Assembly (NCBI RefSeq): GCF_009801115.1
Contig: NZ_VTOL01000006.1
Coordinates: forward strand, 248,001 to 312,000
Length of the DNA stretch: 64,000 bases
DNA from: Dyadobacter sp. 3J3
GTDB lineage: Bacteria > Bacteroidota > Bacteroidia > Cytophagales > Spirosomataceae
Reading direction: 5' to 3'
Part shown: piece by piece, positions 1 through 8,938 of the stretch
Layout: every line of letters starts with the position of its first letter
Position numbering within the stretch: position 1 is the first letter of the stretch
Translations under genes and position numbers: made by a program
The notes under the pieces: generated by a model
What the model saw: the letters and a program-made list of their open reading frames with translations, nothing else
The model's database searches: none
What the model was told of the DNA's origin: nothing

Positions 1-1143
1 ACTGGCGATGATCGGGTCAAATCCATTTGGATAAATAGCAGGAATATTTTTCACATCATCCGCAAAACGGGTCCAGGCATAGGCATCACCGTTTCTGGAA
101 TTATGTCCACCAAAACTGTAAACCTGGATATTTTTGCCTAATGGAATTTTAGCGTTGTAATAGATCGCAGCATTTTTCATCTGCGGATCTCCATATTGTC
201 TGCGGCTGATTTCGTCAATCGGGCTTGTATTGGCACGGTTGGTGTGGTCTCGGAAATTATAGTCCGCCGTTACGTTTAAGAAACCGGTTTTTGCGATTTT
301 GACACCATAATTTAGATTGACATTGTAATTCTGTCCGTCGAAGTTTTTGTTGTCATAGCGATATTTGGCTTTGTACATTCCGGCGTTTACATTGGCAGTC
401 AGCTGATTAACAGTTTCTTTCAAAACAATATTGATCACACCTGCAATCGCGTCCGAGCCATATTGTGCGGCCGCGCCATCTCTTAAAATCTCGATTCTTT
501 CAATAGCGGCAGCAGGAATAGCGTTCAAGTCTGTACCCGTATTACCACGTCCGCGTGAGCCAAACAAATTCACCAACGACGACTGATGACGGCGTTTTCC
601 GTTAATCAGAACCAAAGTCTGATCCGGACCTAAGCCGCGTAATGAAGCCGGATCCACGTGATCCGCACCATCCGAACCAGTCTGTCTGTTTGAATTGAAA
701 GAAGGTGCCGCAAATTGCAAAAGCTGGTTTACATCCAGCTGTCCCTGTTTTGTCGTGACTTCCTGAATGTTAATCACATCAATAGGAGCAGGCGTATCAG
801 TGGAAGAACGATTCAGATTTCTGGAACCTACTACGGTAACCTGACTTAAAAGCGTTGCATCTTCTAATGTGAAATTCTGCGTTTCCTGGCCGTTAATTTC
901 TTTTTCAATTTTATTATAACCCACATAAGTCACGATCAATGTGGCTTTGGAATACCCGACCGCCAATGTATAAATCCCGTTTCCATCCGTACTGGTACCA
1001 TTGCTTGTCCCTTTTTCAACAACCGATGCGCCAATAAGCGGTTCCCCCTTTTCGTCCGTTACTTTTCCTGTTACTTTCAGTTTTTGTGCAAAGGCTGAAA
1101 GTGACAATAAAAGGAAAAACAGAGCGTAATAAATTTTAGTCAT
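1..1143 (-). CDS. TonB-dependent outer-membrane receptor, N-terminal part (runs off the window)
   Basis: The first 381 codons of a minus-strand gene are visible, starting at the ATG complement at 1141-1143; the rest lies before position 1. The protein opens with a signal peptide (MTKIYYALFFLLLSLSAFAQ). A carboxypeptidase-regulatory-like domain follows at about residues 22-100 (KVTGKVTDEKGEPLIGASV). The TonB plug comes next, with the typical stretches LRGLGPDQTLVLINGKRR and EILRDGAAAQYGSDAIAGVI. Such receptors import siderophores, vitamins or oligomers across the outer membrane using TonB energy. It lacks the STN domain of its neighbour at 3301-6780, and its plug reads more like an iron-complex type receptor than SusC. 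The substrate cannot be told from this part. It lies downstream of the susD gene but behind a terminator, so it is probably a separate transcription unit. Confidence 0.9.
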   Translation of the reverse strand, partial: MTKIYYALFFLLLSLSAFAQKLKVTGKVTDEKGEPLIGASVVEKGTSNGTSTDGNGIYTLAVGYSKATLIVTYVGYNKIEKEINGQETQNFTLEDATLLSQVTVVGSRNLNRSSTDTPAPIDVINIQEVTTKQGQLDVNQLLQFAAPSFNSNRQTGSDGADHVDPASLRGLGPDQTLVLINGKRRHQSSLVNLFGSRGRGNTGTDLNAIPAAAIERIEILRDGAAAQYGSDAIAGVINIVLKETVNQLTANVNAGMYKAKYRYDNKNFDGQNYNVNLNYGVKIAKTGFLNVTADYNFRDHTNRANTSPIDEISRRQYGDPQMKNAAIYYNAKIPLGKNIQVYSFGGHNSRNGDAYAWTRFADDVKNIPAIYPNGFDPIIAS

Positions 1144-1396
1144 ATGATGAAATTTTAGTAATAAAAGGCGCAAAATAAAGCAATAAAATTTTATACATTT
1201 CAAAAATTCCTGAAATTATATTTCTTCTATTTTTATTCTGACAGAATTTATTAGAAAAATTTCGATTCCGAAATTGGATGTTAAGTGTATTTAAGTTCTT
1301 GTATTTTCTGTGGTTTGTATTTTGTTAAAAAGTTTAATCTGGTGATTTCAATTTTAGGAAGACGGAGATTAAGGAATAAACCAATGATTATTAAAC

Positions 1397-1441
1397 AAAA
1401 ATGCTTTACAAATCAGTTTTACCTGGCCTGTAAAGCATTTT
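1397..1441 (-). terminator. Rho-independent terminator after susD-like gene
   Basis: On the minus strand a 13-bp perfect stem (AAAATGCTTTACA / TGTAAAGCATTTT) with a loop of about 18 nt is followed by a T-rich run (TTTTTGTTT). It lies about 20 bp after the stop of the SusD-like gene. The rest of 1144-1396 is AT-rich and holds no gene; it presumably carries the promoter of the receptor at 1-1143. Confidence 0.75.
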
Positions 1442-1458
1442 AAAAGTAAAATTAAATC

Positions 1459-3273
1459 TTATTGATAACCAGGATTCTGGACGATTTCTTTATTCTGATC
1501 TCGAACAGCCTGCGGGACGGGATTGATGTACATTTTTTTATGAAAAACATGGGGATGATTAAGTCCTACAACTTCATAAATCCATTTTCCTTTGTTATCC
1601 GCGGGGGATGAATTTGTAATTTTCATTCCATGCAAATCTTTATTCATAACATCTTCTGCGATAGCCCAGCGGATGATATCATAGAATCTTTTTGCTTCAA
1701 AACATAACTCAACACGGCGTTCTCTGCGAATGGCGGCACGCATCGTTTCCTGGGTTAATCCTGCCGGAAGTTCAGGTAAATTCGAACGTTTTCTGATGGC
1801 ATTAATGGCTGAATAAACCGATGCGTCCGGGCCGATTGCTTCGTTTTGTGCTTCTGCATAATTTAATAAAACCTCAGCATAACGGTAATAAACATAGTTT
1901 TGCCCACTTGATGCGCCACCTCGTGGTTTCAATGGATTTATTTTCTTTTTGAAATAATACCCCGTATTTCCAACATCATCGGTACCAAAATCAATCTGGT
2001 TTTTGGATGGTTTTACTTTGTCAATTCTGGTGTAAATCGTATCCGTTTTGGCCATCCAGTCCTGTTTGTAGGGAGCGCCGTCGTAGACGATAAAATCATA
2101 AAAACGTTTTTCACGATTCACGTAAGGATTTTGCGGATCATAACCGGAAGTTGGATCTGAAATCGCTTTTCCATTTGCCATACAAAACTGATCCACAAGT
2201 TCCTGCGTCGGATCATAATTTCCCCAGGTATAATACACGCCATCAATCCAGACCGGACCGCCATATTGTTCATAATTTGAACCCATAATGACCGCAACGA
2301 TTTGTCTGTCCCAGATAACTTCCGCATTATATTCGTTTTTCTCCCACCACAAAGCGGAAACATCCGGAAACAAACCATAGGTGCCGCCGTAAGTATCCAT
2401 AAATTGTTTGTTGGTAGCAGCAGCCTTTCTCCAGCGTTCAGGATCGTAATTCCCAAAGCTTGCCATTTTATTTGGATCAGATCCCACAGCAGGCGTTGCC
2501 GCATTAAAAGCCGGACTTGCTGCATACAATTCCAGCCAACCTTTCAGCGCCAGAGCAGCACCCAAAGTGGCTCTTCCGGCATTTGCATCACCATTATTGA
2601 ATTTAACGGGCAAAGCTTTATTGTTGACGACGGTTTCAAGTTCGGACGTAATAAATTTGAAAGTCTCCTCAAATGTGCTGCGTTTGGTATACAATTCTGC
2701 GGGAGTCATGGTCGCTCTGTCCAGCGTTTTGGTAATAATAGGCAAGCCGCCGATATGCATCCATAACTCGCTGTAAAGATAAGCTCTTAAAAATTTGACC
2801 TCATCCGTGCGTTGTTTTAGGTAAGTTTCTGAAAAATTAGCCGAATTCTCTGCTACTTTTTCCAGAAACAAATTACATTTTCTGATTTTGTAAAATCCAG
2901 CTCCCCAGGTTGCATAATCTGTGGAATGGTTTGTCGAATTGGTAATCACCGCCGTATTATATTCATTGTCCATCGGCGATCCCTGGTTCACGGACGGATC
3001 CACAATTCCCTGTTTCCAGCTATATGATCGCCAATAAAATCCGGCGTCATTATCATCCGTAAAATTGTCAAGATTTTCCGGTGAATTCCATTTATTGGAA
3101 AGATCATGGTATATATCATTCAGGAAAATATCCGCATTTCCTTCTGATTCCCATTGCGTTGCATCTGTCAACTGGCTCTTGATATCGTTTTCAAGAAAAT
3201 CTTCATTACAGGATGTTGTGCAAAGGCCAAGCCCGAGCAGAATCGTAAAAATGATCTTTTTAGTATTTTTCAT
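1459..3273 (-). CDS. SusD/RagB-type nutrient-binding outer-membrane lipoprotein
   Basis: A 604-residue protein of the SusD/RagB family, the surface lipoprotein that captures glycans or peptides and lids the partner SusC channel. It starts with a lipoprotein signal peptide ending in a lipobox (LGLCTTSC, Cys22). The body shows family features: helical TPR-like repeats, the C-terminal region VYYRYAEVLLNYAEAQNEA and the motif RRERRVELCFEAKRFYDIIRW near residues 515-540. The end (MYINPVPQAVRDQNKEIVQNPGY) is the usual SusD finish. It follows the SusC-like gene by 27 bp on the same strand, so the two are almost surely one operon. No glycoside hydrolase lies nearby, so the ligand is unknown and may not be a sugar. 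Confidence 0.93.
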   Translation of the reverse strand: MKNTKKIIFTILLGLGLCTTSCNEDFLENDIKSQLTDATQWESEGNADIFLNDIYHDLSNKWNSPENLDNFTDDNDAGFYWRSYSWKQGIVDPSVNQGSPMDNEYNTAVITNSTNHSTDYATWGAGFYKIRKCNLFLEKVAENSANFSETYLKQRTDEVKFLRAYLYSELWMHIGGLPIITKTLDRATMTPAELYTKRSTFEETFKFITSELETVVNNKALPVKFNNGDANAGRATLGAALALKGWLELYAASPAFNAATPAVGSDPNKMASFGNYDPERWRKAAATNKQFMDTYGGTYGLFPDVSALWWEKNEYNAEVIWDRQIVAVIMGSNYEQYGGPVWIDGVYYTWGNYDPTQELVDQFCMANGKAISDPTSGYDPQNPYVNREKRFYDFIVYDGAPYKQDWMAKTDTIYTRIDKVKPSKNQIDFGTDDVGNTGYYFKKKINPLKPRGGASSGQNYVYYRYAEVLLNYAEAQNEAIGPDASVYSAINAIRKRSNLPELPAGLTQETMRAAIRRERRVELCFEAKRFYDIIRWAIAEDVMNKDLHGMKITNSSPADNKGKWIYEVVGLNHPHVFHKKMYINPVPQAVRDQNKEIVQNPGYQ

Positions 3274-3300
3274 ATTTTGTTTATTTACAGGAAAATAAGA

Positions 3301-6300
3301 TCAGAAAGTGACATTTAAACCAAGTACATATACCTTCTGGTTAGGATAAGCCGTCTCGCGATCGGTGTAACCTACTTCCGGATCCATGAATTTCAACTTG
3401 CTTAAAGTGAACAGGTTTTGTCCCGAAGCATAAATTCTTACCGACTGGATTTTCAAAGAATGAATCACACTTTTTGGCAGGGTATAACCGATAATCGCAG
3501 TTTTTAAACGGATATGGGCCGTGCTTGCCCACCAAAAATCTGAATCCTGCGTATTGTTTGCGTAAGGTGCCTGCGTCGCTCTCGGATATCGCGCGTCTTG
3601 CGTAGTCGGTGTCCAGTGATTATCGAAATATTCGTAGCTGGAATTACTGTTGTTATTGTTGAAAGGAATAGTCTGGAATTGACGGATATCAAGACTGGCC
3701 ATGGAAGATCCCTGAAAAAACAGGCTTAGATCCACACCTTTCCAATTTGCGGTTGGTGTTATCCCGTAGCTTAAAAAAGGATAAACAGGTTTTCCGATCA
3801 CGGTCTGGTCGTTGGCATCAATTTTACCGTCCGGTTTTCCGTCCGGACCGCTCAAATCTGCATAACGAATGTCGCCAGGATGCAGCGTACCAAATTGCGC
3901 GACGTTGTAGCCATCTTTGCTGTCGATTACGCCGTCGTCATTTTTGTCATCCGCCGTTCCGAATATTCCGAGGGCATGATAGCCAAATGGTGTACCGAAA
4001 GGTCTGCCTGTTCTGCTGCGGTTTGGATTGTTGCGCGTAGCAGCGGTTTCAAAAACCTGGACCATTTTGTTTTTGGAATAACTCATGTTTCCGTTGAAAC
4101 CAAGTTTTAACCCGTTGGCGAATTTGTGCGTCGTACCCAGACTGAACTCGAATCCTCCATTAGTCATAATACCGGCATTGTCATCCGCAAGTCCCAGACC
4201 GTATTCCACAGGCACACTCACTGCCGGCGGCAAAAGCATTCCTGTTCTTTTTTCATGGAAATAATCAACTTCAACATTCAATAAACCTCTCCATAATGAA
4301 GCTTCAAAACCGACGTCTGTTTTAGTGGAAATTTCCCAGGTAATGTTTTTATTGGCTTCGTTAGGAATGTAAGAACCCTGAACCATCGAACCGGTACCGA
4401 GCGCATACGCGTTTCCGTACAAATTGTATCCGGTCAGATATTGAAATGCTGTTCCTGCCAGATTTCCCGATTTTCCCCATGATCCTCTCAATTTCAGATT
4501 ATCGACCATTGGTAGATTTTTCTTGATAAAGTCTTCTTCTGACAATACCCAGCCGACAGAAAATGCGGGGAAATAACCGTAGCGTTTTCCCGGAGCGAAA
4601 TAATAGTGTCCGTCATAACGCCCGGATGCTTCAAATAAATATTTTCCGGCATAGGCGTAACCAAGTCTGTAAACGTAACCGATCTGGCTTCCGGTGGATG
4701 AAGTTCCTGAATTATCAAAATCGTTTTTGTTGGAACTTCCCATGTCGAGTTCATCTACATTGATGGCGAAATTATTCCGTCTGGCGGCGAAAATTTCATA
4801 GGTATTATTCCGGGCTTCTGCCACCAGCAAACCGGTAAAATCATGTTTGCCAAAAGAATTATGGTAGTTCAGATAAGCCTGATAGCTGAAAGTTTGTGTT
4901 TTTCTATATTCCTGTCTCAGGTAAGTAAAAGACGGGGCACCACCTTCTGAAGTAGAAATTTCTTTGTTGTAGGTGTAAGGCGTTACGTTTGTATTTTGGG
5001 TGTAATAATAAAAAGGTGTGTGCCATCCTTTTGTTGTACGCTGATTTGGGTCATAGCTGAAAGTACCTTTCATGCTCAAACCTTTAATAAAAGGAAGTTT
5101 TTGCTCAATCGCGATAGTGGTCAGTAATGTGTTGTTGGTATTTTTTAAATAACCAGCATTCAATACTCCAACCGGAGAATTACCTGCAAATTCTCCCCAC
5201 AATCCATTGCTGTAATAAAGGCTGCGGATCGGAATATATTTGAATCCGTTACGGAAAAGGTTTGTCGCAGAAACAGCGTCATCAACTGATTTTGTATTTT
5301 CAATCGACCCGATCAACGCCAGGGAAATCGTTGTTGTTTTTGTCGCCTGCGCTTCCAGGTTCAGGTTATAGTTGTAGCGAGTATATTTAACCGGATCAAA
5401 CATTCCTTTCTGCTGCAAAAATCCAAGACCGGCATAGTACTTTATTTTATCGGTGCCACCGCTTAGTTGCAGATTATAATTCTGCATCGGCGCATGCATG
5501 TTGACAAGCTTTTTGGTATTACTGATTGGATAAAGATCCGGATCTTTTGCATTCAGACTGGCGTAATTTTCAATCAGGTCGTTTGCAAAAGGCTGCTGCG
5601 TTCCCGTTGGATTTTCATTCAGATACGCCTCGTTTTTCAACCGCATGTAATCCTGTGCAGTCAATAATTTGGGATAATAAGTCGGCGTTTGCGTGCCATA
5701 ATAGCTGCTGAACGATAGACTTGGTGCGCCTGTTTTTCCTTTTTTCGTTGTGATCAAAACTACACCATTGGCACCTCCCAAACCGTAAGGTGCAACCGCT
5801 GCCGCGTCCTTCAAAATCGATATTGTTTCAATGGCCGTCGGGTCAATCTGATTGATGTTGTCACGGATAATTCCGTCAACCACAATCAGCGGTTTGTTGT
5901 TGCCGGTAGTGCCTATACCCCGGATGTGAATGTCTGGTGAATCCGATCCTGGCTGCCCGCCATTGGGCCGCATACTTACACCGGCTACTTTCCCTGCCAT
6001 GGAATTTGAAATATTCGGAACCGGAGTTTCTGCAATTTCGCCTCCTTTTATCGAAGCTACGGCACCTGTCAGCGTAGATTTTTTCTGCGTTCCGTATCCC
6101 ACAACCACTACTTCGTCGAGTGCTTTGGTGTCTGCTTTCAGGGATAAATCAAGCGTTGTCCGGTTTCCTACAACAATTTCCTGCGAAATATATCCTACAA
6201 AGGATAGTATCAAAACAGCATTTCCGTCCGGGACATCAAGCTGAAATTTTCCATTGACATCCGTTGTGGTTCCGCGTTGCGTTCCTTTCAGGATAATGCT

Positions 6301-6780
6301 TACACCCGGAAGTGGCTCGCTGTTTTCAGCAGCTTTCACAGTTCCTGAAACATTAATTTCAACCGGAATAGCCGCTAAAAGCGTTTCTGTCGAAATTATT
6401 TCAGAAGTTTTTTTCTGTGCTTTTGACAATAAAATCTGGTCATTATGGACCCGGTACGCTATGCCCATTGGAATCAATAACCGGTCCAGAATAACTGCCA
6501 GTTTCTGATTTTCAGCAGTGAGATTTACCGGCTTTTCCATATTAACAAGGTCACTGCTGTACGCAAAGCGTATTTTTGCTCCCTGTTCAAGTTTAGTCAA
6601 TGCCTCCTGAAGCGTGACATTTTTTAGTTGAATAGTGACACCTCTGTTCAGCAAATCCTGAGCAGGTGAATTGTGCGCATAAGCCATAGCCGACAGCAGA
6701 CCGATGCAAACGAGTTGATAAAAAGTTAAACGCATGATTTTGAATAGCAATCCATGCCGTGGATGAAGATGTTTTTTCAT
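3301..6780 (-). CDS. SusC/RagA-type TonB-linked outer-membrane protein with STN domain
   Basis: A 1159-residue TonB-dependent transporter. A signal peptide at about residues 15-40 is followed by an STN secretin/TonB short domain (about 45-125; GVTIQLKNVTLQEALTKLEQ). Next are a carboxypeptidase-regulatory-like domain (about 143-220) with the SusC signature DEVVVVGYGTQKKSTLTGAV, the plug (GVVLITTKKGK) and a beta-barrel to the last residues (YVLGLNVTF). The STN domain is known in this family to contact a FecR-like anti-sigma factor and report substrate binding. The FecR and ECF sigma genes just upstream on the same strand fit that model. Start chosen at the ATG giving a complete signal peptide. 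The partner lipoprotein follows 27 bp downstream. Confidence 0.95.
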   Translation of the reverse strand: MKKHLHPRHGLLFKIMRLTFYQLVCIGLLSAMAYAHNSPAQDLLNRGVTIQLKNVTLQEALTKLEQGAKIRFAYSSDLVNMEKPVNLTAENQKLAVILDRLLIPMGIAYRVHNDQILLSKAQKKTSEIISTETLLAAIPVEINVSGTVKAAENSEPLPGVSIILKGTQRGTTTDVNGKFQLDVPDGNAVLILSFVGYISQEIVVGNRTTLDLSLKADTKALDEVVVVGYGTQKKSTLTGAVASIKGGEIAETPVPNISNSMAGKVAGVSMRPNGGQPGSDSPDIHIRGIGTTGNNKPLIVVDGIIRDNINQIDPTAIETISILKDAAAVAPYGLGGANGVVLITTKKGKTGAPSLSFSSYYGTQTPTYYPKLLTAQDYMRLKNEAYLNENPTGTQQPFANDLIENYASLNAKDPDLYPISNTKKLVNMHAPMQNYNLQLSGGTDKIKYYAGLGFLQQKGMFDPVKYTRYNYNLNLEAQATKTTTISLALIGSIENTKSVDDAVSATNLFRNGFKYIPIRSLYYSNGLWGEFAGNSPVGVLNAGYLKNTNNTLLTTIAIEQKLPFIKGLSMKGTFSYDPNQRTTKGWHTPFYYYTQNTNVTPYTYNKEISTSEGGAPSFTYLRQEYRKTQTFSYQAYLNYHNSFGKHDFTGLLVAEARNNTYEIFAARRNNFAINVDELDMGSSNKNDFDNSGTSSTGSQIGYVYRLGYAYAGKYLFEASGRYDGHYYFAPGKRYGYFPAFSVGWVLSEEDFIKKNLPMVDNLKLRGSWGKSGNLAGTAFQYLTGYNLYGNAYALGTGSMVQGSYIPNEANKNITWEISTKTDVGFEASLWRGLLNVEVDYFHEKRTGMLLPPAVSVPVEYGLGLADDNAGIMTNGGFEFSLGTTHKFANGLKLGFNGNMSYSKNKMVQVFETAATRNNPNRSRTGRPFGTPFGYHALGIFGTADDKNDDGVIDSKDGYNVAQFGTLHPGDIRYADLSGPDGKPDGKIDANDQTVIGKPVYPFLSYGITPTANWKGVDLSLFFQGSSMASLDIRQFQTIPFNNNNSNSSYEYFDNHWTPTTQDARYPRATQAPYANNTQDSDFWWASTAHIRLKTAIIGYTLPKSVIHSLKIQSVRIYASGQNLFTLSKLKFMDPEVGYTDRETAYPNQKVYVLGLNVTF

Positions 6781-6883
6781 AATTTTACTGAGAATTGATT
6801 AGTGTTGGAAACAACGATCCTGTAACTCGCCGAAAGGCGATAAATCTGAACTGCACGTTCTTGGGATTCCTGGTCATTTTACC

Positions 6884-6917
6884 ATCAGGAGTGTTGCAAG
6901 CGCTCCTGATTTTTTTT
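6884..6917 (+). terminator. Plus-strand intrinsic terminator in the fecR-susC gap
   Basis: The stem ATCAGGAGTG / CGCTCCTGAT (one mismatch), with a 7-nt loop, is followed directly by eight T residues on the plus strand. All flanking genes (SusC, FecR, sigma) are on the minus strand, and I see no convincing plus-strand protein gene here. It may end a short RNA antisense to the susC leader, or act as a weak attenuator-like hairpin on the minus strand, where it lacks a following T run. The rest of 6781-7004 shows nothing else. Confidence 0.6.
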
Positions 6918-7004
6918 GACCTGGAATTTTCATCTGATTCTGATAATTTTTCTATGTCATCATACGCATTTAAAAAAATGATTTATTAAATTGATAATTA
7001 ACCA

Positions 7005-8021
7005 TTAACCCTTACTCTTACATCCTTCACCTTTAATCGTGATTTTGCTTCCGTCAATTTCATAGGTCGTTCCTAACAAAATGTCGATCATATCCAATAT
7101 CTCTGATAACCGCTGATTGTTGAAATCAACTTTTAACCGGCATTTTTTGATATGGAGATTGGCGAATTCAATTTTTATCTTAAAAGTTTGCTGTAAACGA
7201 CTTGCGACTTCGCTCATTGGAGTTTCATCAAAAGTAAGCGAAACGGATTGCCAGTTTTCATGGATCAAAGCAGCATGTTCCAGCACATTAACGGTAATAT
7301 TTTGCGATTCTTTTTCATAAATGGCTTGGTCTTTTGGTTTGAGAATAACCGTTTCTATTTTATTTTTTCTGTTTGGTGTACTCACGGCAACGCTTCCTGT
7401 TACAACTGAAACCTTGAAAGTCGATTCATTATCATTTGCCTGGACATTGAAGGTTGTGCCCAATACCTGCGTTTTGACTCTGCCGCAATTCACAATAAAG
7501 GGATGCTCTTTGTCATGGCTTATATCAAAAAAACCTTCGCCGCTAAACCGGATTTCCCTGTTTTTGTTTGGATTAAAACTTGAAGGATGTGACAGACTTG
7601 CGCCGGGTTGAAGCCAAACAATACTATGATCGGGGAGTGGATAACGGATTATTTTTTTCTGGTTATTTTTAAATGTGACGATGGATGAATCAGTGTTGAT
7701 TTTAGCCAGATCTTTATCTTTTAAATTGTTGTAGGAAAAATAAAGAAAACCGAGACCAAGAATAATGACAGCTGCCACCGCACGAACGAAAGTCCAGATA
7801 CGCAATGGGATTATTTTTGGAGCGCTGGAAAGACTTTCTTCTTGATAAATCTGATTTTGAATGCGTTGATATAGCTCAGATTGTTCGGATTTTAAAAATG
7901 TTTCGCCGGAATCAAGATTCAGCTTTTGATACCAGGCATCTACGAGAGTCCGCTCCTCGACGCTGCAAACGTTAGTCAGATATTTTTTTAAGATCTCGGA
8001 AGAAGGAATATTGGAATTCAT
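7005..8021 (-). CDS. FecR-family anti-sigma factor
   Basis: A 338-residue membrane anti-sigma factor. The N-terminal cytoplasmic part (residues 1-80) should bind the sigma factor. A transmembrane segment lies near residues 75-97 (FVRAVAAVIILGLGFLYFSY). The periplasmic FecR domain follows (YPLPDHSIVWLQPGASLSHP; REIRFSGEGFFDISHDKEHP; VLGTTFNVQA), then a C-terminal STN-like DUF4974 domain (VSLTFDETPMSEVASRLQQ...YEIDGSKITIKG). In this family the periplasmic half senses the occupied STN-containing transporter and releases the sigma factor. Gene order sigma - fecR - susC - susD on one strand supports a single trans-envelope regulatory unit. Confidence 0.95.
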   Translation of the reverse strand: MNSNIPSSEILKKYLTNVCSVEERTLVDAWYQKLNLDSGETFLKSEQSELYQRIQNQIYQEESLSSAPKIIPLRIWTFVRAVAAVIILGLGFLYFSYNNLKDKDLAKINTDSSIVTFKNNQKKIIRYPLPDHSIVWLQPGASLSHPSSFNPNKNREIRFSGEGFFDISHDKEHPFIVNCGRVKTQVLGTTFNVQANDNESTFKVSVVTGSVAVSTPNRKNKIETVILKPKDQAIYEKESQNITVNVLEHAALIHENWQSVSLTFDETPMSEVASRLQQTFKIKIEFANLHIKKCRLKVDFNNQRLSEILDMIDILLGTTYEIDGSKITIKGEGCKSKG

Positions 8022-8129
8022 TTTATGTGTAAGTTTTACACTTATTAAAACTGGTTTACTTATACAGTCTGCTAAATGAATACTTATCCCTTAGTAAAAT
8101 ATGAATTTATTTTTAAAAAATTGAATTGA

Positions 8130-8789
8130 TTAAATAAAAACTGTGCTAATTAGTATGAAAGCAATATAATCTTTCATTTCGACACGCAGAATTCTAAGTG
8201 CTTTGGTGATGTGCGCTTCAACAGTTTTTTCCGAAATTTCGAGCGTGGAGGCAATTTCTTTCAGGCTGTAACCCTTACGGCTAAGTACAAAAACCTGACG
8301 GCATTTTTCTGGAAGTTTTAATAGTGATTGCTCGTAAAATTCACTTAGAAGGTTGTAATCCAGATTTTCCTGTGTAAAGTCATCTGCCGGAGATTCCACG
8401 TCATCAATTGAAAAAACACGCTGACGCTGCTGTTTGTAATAGTGGCTGATAATATTATTTTTCAACATGCCTTGTAAATAGGCCTGGGCATTTTTTTGTA
8501 TATCGAATTTATGCCTTCCCAGCCAAAATTTAAAAAATACTTCCTGAACCAGATCTTCTGCCACCGTTTTTGTGCCGGTTTTCCGGATAGCAGTATGTAC
8601 CAAAAGGCGCGCATGTCTTTCATATAACTTGCTGAATGCGAGCTCGTCATTATGTTGGCAGATGAGTTTTACCAACTCGTTGTCGGAAATATAATTATTC
8701 TGCGGTGTCAAATTTGTTAAGAGTAGGTGTAAAATTTCTTTTATAACAATTCTAATATATACACTTAATACGCAAAGTCGCCCGGGCAC
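8130..8789 (-). CDS. ECF RNA polymerase sigma factor (sigma-70 family, Bacteroidota FecI-like)
   Basis: Sigma region 2 (AFSKLYERHARLLVHTAIRKTG, then AEDLVQEVFFKFWLGR) and region 4 (LPEKCRQVFVLSRKGYSLKEIASTLEISEKTVEAHITKALRILR) are both clear, as in ECF factors of sus-type loci. It should direct transcription of the downstream SusC/SusD pair when FecR lets go. The open frame begins at a GTG (8789), giving 219 residues. The first 26 residues do not look like the family, and a TTG at 8711 would give a more usual 193 residues. I therefore regard the start as uncertain. The gap to fecR is 108 bp, which leaves room for a promoter. Confidence 0.92.
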   Translation of the reverse strand: MPGRLCVLSVYIRIVIKEILHLLLTNLTPQNNYISDNELVKLICQHNDELAFSKLYERHARLLVHTAIRKTGTKTVAEDLVQEVFFKFWLGRHKFDIQKNAQAYLQGMLKNNIISHYYKQQRQRVFSIDDVESPADDFTQENLDYNLLSEFYEQSLLKLPEKCRQVFVLSRKGYSLKEIASTLEISEKTVEAHITKALRILRVEMKDYIAFILISTVFI

Positions 8790-8871
8790 AATATTTACCT
8801 GATGATAGAGTAGAAAATGTTTACAGTTTAAAATTAATCTCTGAAAACGGGGATGAAATCAATTATAATGT

Positions 8872-8905
8872 TTGACAAAACTTATTCGAAATGTCTTATG
8901 ATTTG
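8872..8905 (+). promoter_or_regulatory. Possible promoter for the GlgE-like gene
   Basis: TTGACAAAA at 8872 and TATGATTTG at 8897 resemble the Bacteroidota -33 (TTG) and -7 (TAnnTTTG) elements, with one extra base in the -7 box. They lie 34-67 bp before the start of the GlgE-like gene, in the divergent gap with the sigma-factor gene. Confidence 0.35.
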
Positions 8906-8938
8906 ATATTTATTTACTAATATTTATAAATATTTCCA

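Noticed and set aside
1459..6780. Full polysaccharide-utilisation locus
   Set aside because: SusC/SusD and their regulators are present but no glycoside hydrolase, lyase or sulfatase is encoded nearby; a glycan substrate is not supported.
6795..6989. Small plus-strand protein gene before fecR
   Set aside because: The frame crosses the strong terminator hairpin and has no recognisable start context; a non-coding RNA is more plausible.
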